Assembly: GCA_965220285.1 (NCBI GenBank)
Contig: OZ244818.1
Span: 620,001-684,000 of the forward strand
Source: Bin5 sp009843665
Lineage (GTDB): Bacteria > Chloroflexota > Anaerolineae > Caldilineales > Caldilineaceae
Length of the DNA: 64,000 bases
Direction: 5' to 3'
Under the pieces are notes generated by a model. It had not been told where the DNA came from. It was given only the letters and a program-made list of their open reading frames with translations, and did no database searches. The translations under genes and the position numbers were made by a program. How positions within the stretch are numbered: position 1 is the first letter of the stretch; each line of letters starts with the position of its first letter. Below, in pieces: positions 62,622 to 64,000 of the stretch.

Positions 62622-63860
62622 ATGGCCATTGCAATCGAACGCAATTCGCCTCCGGTGCGAAGCGGATCGTTTGGGCCCCAGTGGGACATGGGCGAGGAGG
62701 AGATTAACGAACTGATCGAGGTGATCCGTTCCGGAAAGCTGAACCGGCTGAGCGGAACCAAGGTCGTCCAGTTTGAGCGGGACTTCGCCGAGATGAACGG
62801 TGTCAAGTACGCGCAGGCGGTTACGTCGGGGACGGCCGCGGTGCATACGGCGGTTGGCACTATCGACCCCAATCCGGGCGATGAGATTATCACCACAAGC
62901 ATCACGGATATGGGTACGATTATCGGCATTCTGTACCAAAACGCGGTGCCGGTCTTCGCGGATATCGATCCGCGGACGGGCAATCTCGACATTGCGGATG
63001 TCGAGGCCAAGATTACGGAACGCACCAAGGCGATCATCGTGGTGCACCTCTTTGGCAATCCTGCTCCGATGGAGGCCTACGTAGAACTGGCGCGAAAGTA
63101 TAACCTCTATTTGATCGAGGATTGCGCGCAGGCTCAGCTGGCCGAATATGGCGGGCGGCCGGTCGGCACTTGGGGCGACTTTGGCTGCTACAGTTTTGGC
63201 GGCAAGCACATGACGACGGGCGACGGCGGTATGGTGATCAGCAACCGGGACGATTTGGCTGAACGGCTGAAGTGGTTTGCGGACAAGGGCAATCCCCGCC
63301 ATCCAATTTACGAGCATTACTATCTGGCGCCGAACTATCGTATGACCGACCTGCAAGGCGCAGTCGGGGTGGCCCAACTGAAAAAGGTGACGGACGCGGT
63401 GCGGCACAAGCAGTGGGTCGCCAACCATCTGAATGAGGTTGTCGACGGGGAGGCGGGGCTCTCGTTGCAGCCGGTCCTGCCGGAAGCGACGCATTCATAC
63501 TGGGTCTACGGTTTCCACGTGGACGCGGCGGTAATGGGGGCGACGGCGGAACAGTTTGCGGAGGCGCTGCAGGCGGAGGGCGTGCCGGCCAACTCGCCTT
63601 ACATGGTGTATCCGGTCTACAAGTACCCAGTGATGGCGCAGCAGCGCGCTTATGGAACGGCTGATTTCTCCTATGCGGGCGAGAAGGCGGCGGCCATGGA
63701 CTACGGCTCGATGTCGCTGCCGGGCGGGGAGAGGTTCCTAGAGACTGCGGTCGTGATGCCGATGAGCCCCTCCTACACTGATAAGGACGTAGACGATTTC
63801 AGCACGGCTATCAAGAAGGTCGGCGACTACTACCGTTCGAAACTTACAAGCCAAGGCTAG
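62622..63860 (+). CDS. DegT/DnrJ/EryC1/StrS aminotransferase
   Basis: A 412-residue PLP sugar aminotransferase. SGTAAVHTAV is the phosphate loop, LIEDCAQAQLAEYGGRPVGTWGD the PLP aspartate region, and Lys195 in YSFGGKHMTTGDGGM the cofactor lysine. The histidine following that lysine is a variation from the more usual K-N/K-x pattern. YRMTDLQGAVGVAQL is a typical subunit-contact segment. These enzymes aminate keto-sugars on nucleotide or free forms; no nucleotide-sugar genes lie near, so catabolic use in reverse is possible. AAGGAG lies nine bases before the ATG. Confidence 0.9.
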   Translation: MAIAIERNSPPVRSGSFGPQWDMGEEEINELIEVIRSGKLNRLSGTKVVQFERDFAEMNGVKYAQAVTSGTAAVHTAVGTIDPNPGDEIITTSITDMGTIIGILYQNAVPVFADIDPRTGNLDIADVEAKITERTKAIIVVHLFGNPAPMEAYVELARKYNLYLIEDCAQAQLAEYGGRPVGTWGDFGCYSFGGKHMTTGDGGMVISNRDDLAERLKWFADKGNPRHPIYEHYYLAPNYRMTDLQGAVGVAQLKKVTDAVRHKQWVANHLNEVVDGEAGLSLQPVLPEATHSYWVYGFHVDAAVMGATAEQFAEALQAEGVPANSPYMVYPVYKYPVMAQQRAYGTADFSYAGEKAAAMDYGSMSLPGGERFLETAVVMPMSPSYTDKDVDDFSTAIKKVGDYYRSKLTSQG

Positions 63861-63865
63861 AGCAT

Positions 63866-64000
63866 ATGTCTATTCAGTTTACGTTCCGGCCGCGGGTGCC
63901 CGTTTTTGACGCCAATGTGCGGGTTGGCGATCTTCACTATCAGCCATCTCCCTGTCGCAATCGGGACCAGTTGCTGGCGGAGATGGACCGGCATGGGGTT
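63866..64000 (+). CDS. amidohydrolase-like protein, N-terminal part
   Basis: The first 45 codons of a gene cut by the right edge, five bases after the DegT stop. The start RPRVPVFDANVRVGDLHYQ corresponds to the first strand of TIM-barrel amidohydrolases, but where active enzymes have HxH it reads NVR, so it may be a further non-classical member like the N-terminal half of the protein at 60993. Only the strand and one helix (RDQLLAEMDRHGV) are visible. Confidence 0.6.
   Translation, partial: MSIQFTFRPRVPVFDANVRVGDLHYQPSPCRNRDQLLAEMDRHGV

Overview
The window is a G+C-rich, gene-dense bacterial stretch of 50 protein genes with no tRNA, rRNA, CRISPR array, phage gene or transposase that I can see. 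The likeliest source is an uncultured Chloroflexota bacterium, perhaps Caldilineales-like. The case rests on family-5 solute-binding lipoproteins whose mature ends are Ala/Pro/Glu/Met-rich linkers, on luciferase-like oxidoreductases, and on a heavy load of paralogous catabolic enzymes. This placement is inference; there is no marker gene in the window.

Layout. (1) 1-9298, minus strand: a nine-gene run reading sialidase-like protein, HpcH/HpaI aldolase, zinc-type dehydrogenase, class III aminotransferase, frameshifted amidohydrolase, double ferritin-like protein, two aldo/keto reductases and a partial Gfo/Idh/MocA oxidoreductase. (2) 9299-10239: divergent intergenic region with copy 1 of a dispersed repeat and a strong promoter. 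(3) 10240-21115, plus: a complete oligopeptide-type ABC transporter (SBP, two permeases, two ATPases), then a sialidase-like protein, a luciferase-like oxidoreductase, a ThDP enzyme and a second aldolase. (4) 21396-28629: second SBP/permease set, an unrecognised 756-residue protein and a class V aminotransferase. (5) 28852-41322: third SBP/permease set (DppC apparently starting at ATT), class V aminotransferase, a 587-residue unknown, three tandem sulfatases and an F420-type oxidoreductase. (6) 41352-43166, minus: an oxidoreductase and a PD-(D/E)XK nuclease-like protein. (7) 43306-43735: repeat copy 2. (8) 43900-52206: FAD amine oxidase-like protein, fourth SBP/permease set, two oxidoreductases and a beta-sandwich protein. 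(9) 52684-64000: fifth SBP/permease set (Tat-exported SBP), two tandem beta-propeller glycosidase-like proteins, class III aminotransferase, a fused double amidohydrolase, a DegT aminotransferase and the start of another hydrolase.

How it fits together. The unit SBP - DppB - DppC followed by a changing set of hydrolases, aminotransferases, aldolases and oxidoreductases recurs five times. Only the first unit encodes ATPases (14191-16252), so the other four permease pairs probably borrow them or others elsewhere. Four SBP genes have near-consensus sigma-70-type promoters with 17-bp spacers, and all five SBP-permease junctions carry a strong hairpin, which would keep SBP transcripts in excess. 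Three sulfatases, two sialidase-like and two propeller glycosidase-like proteins suggest growth on sulfated, possibly amino- or acid-sugar-containing glycans, but no substrate can be read from the sequence. No transcription factor is encoded anywhere in the 64 kb.
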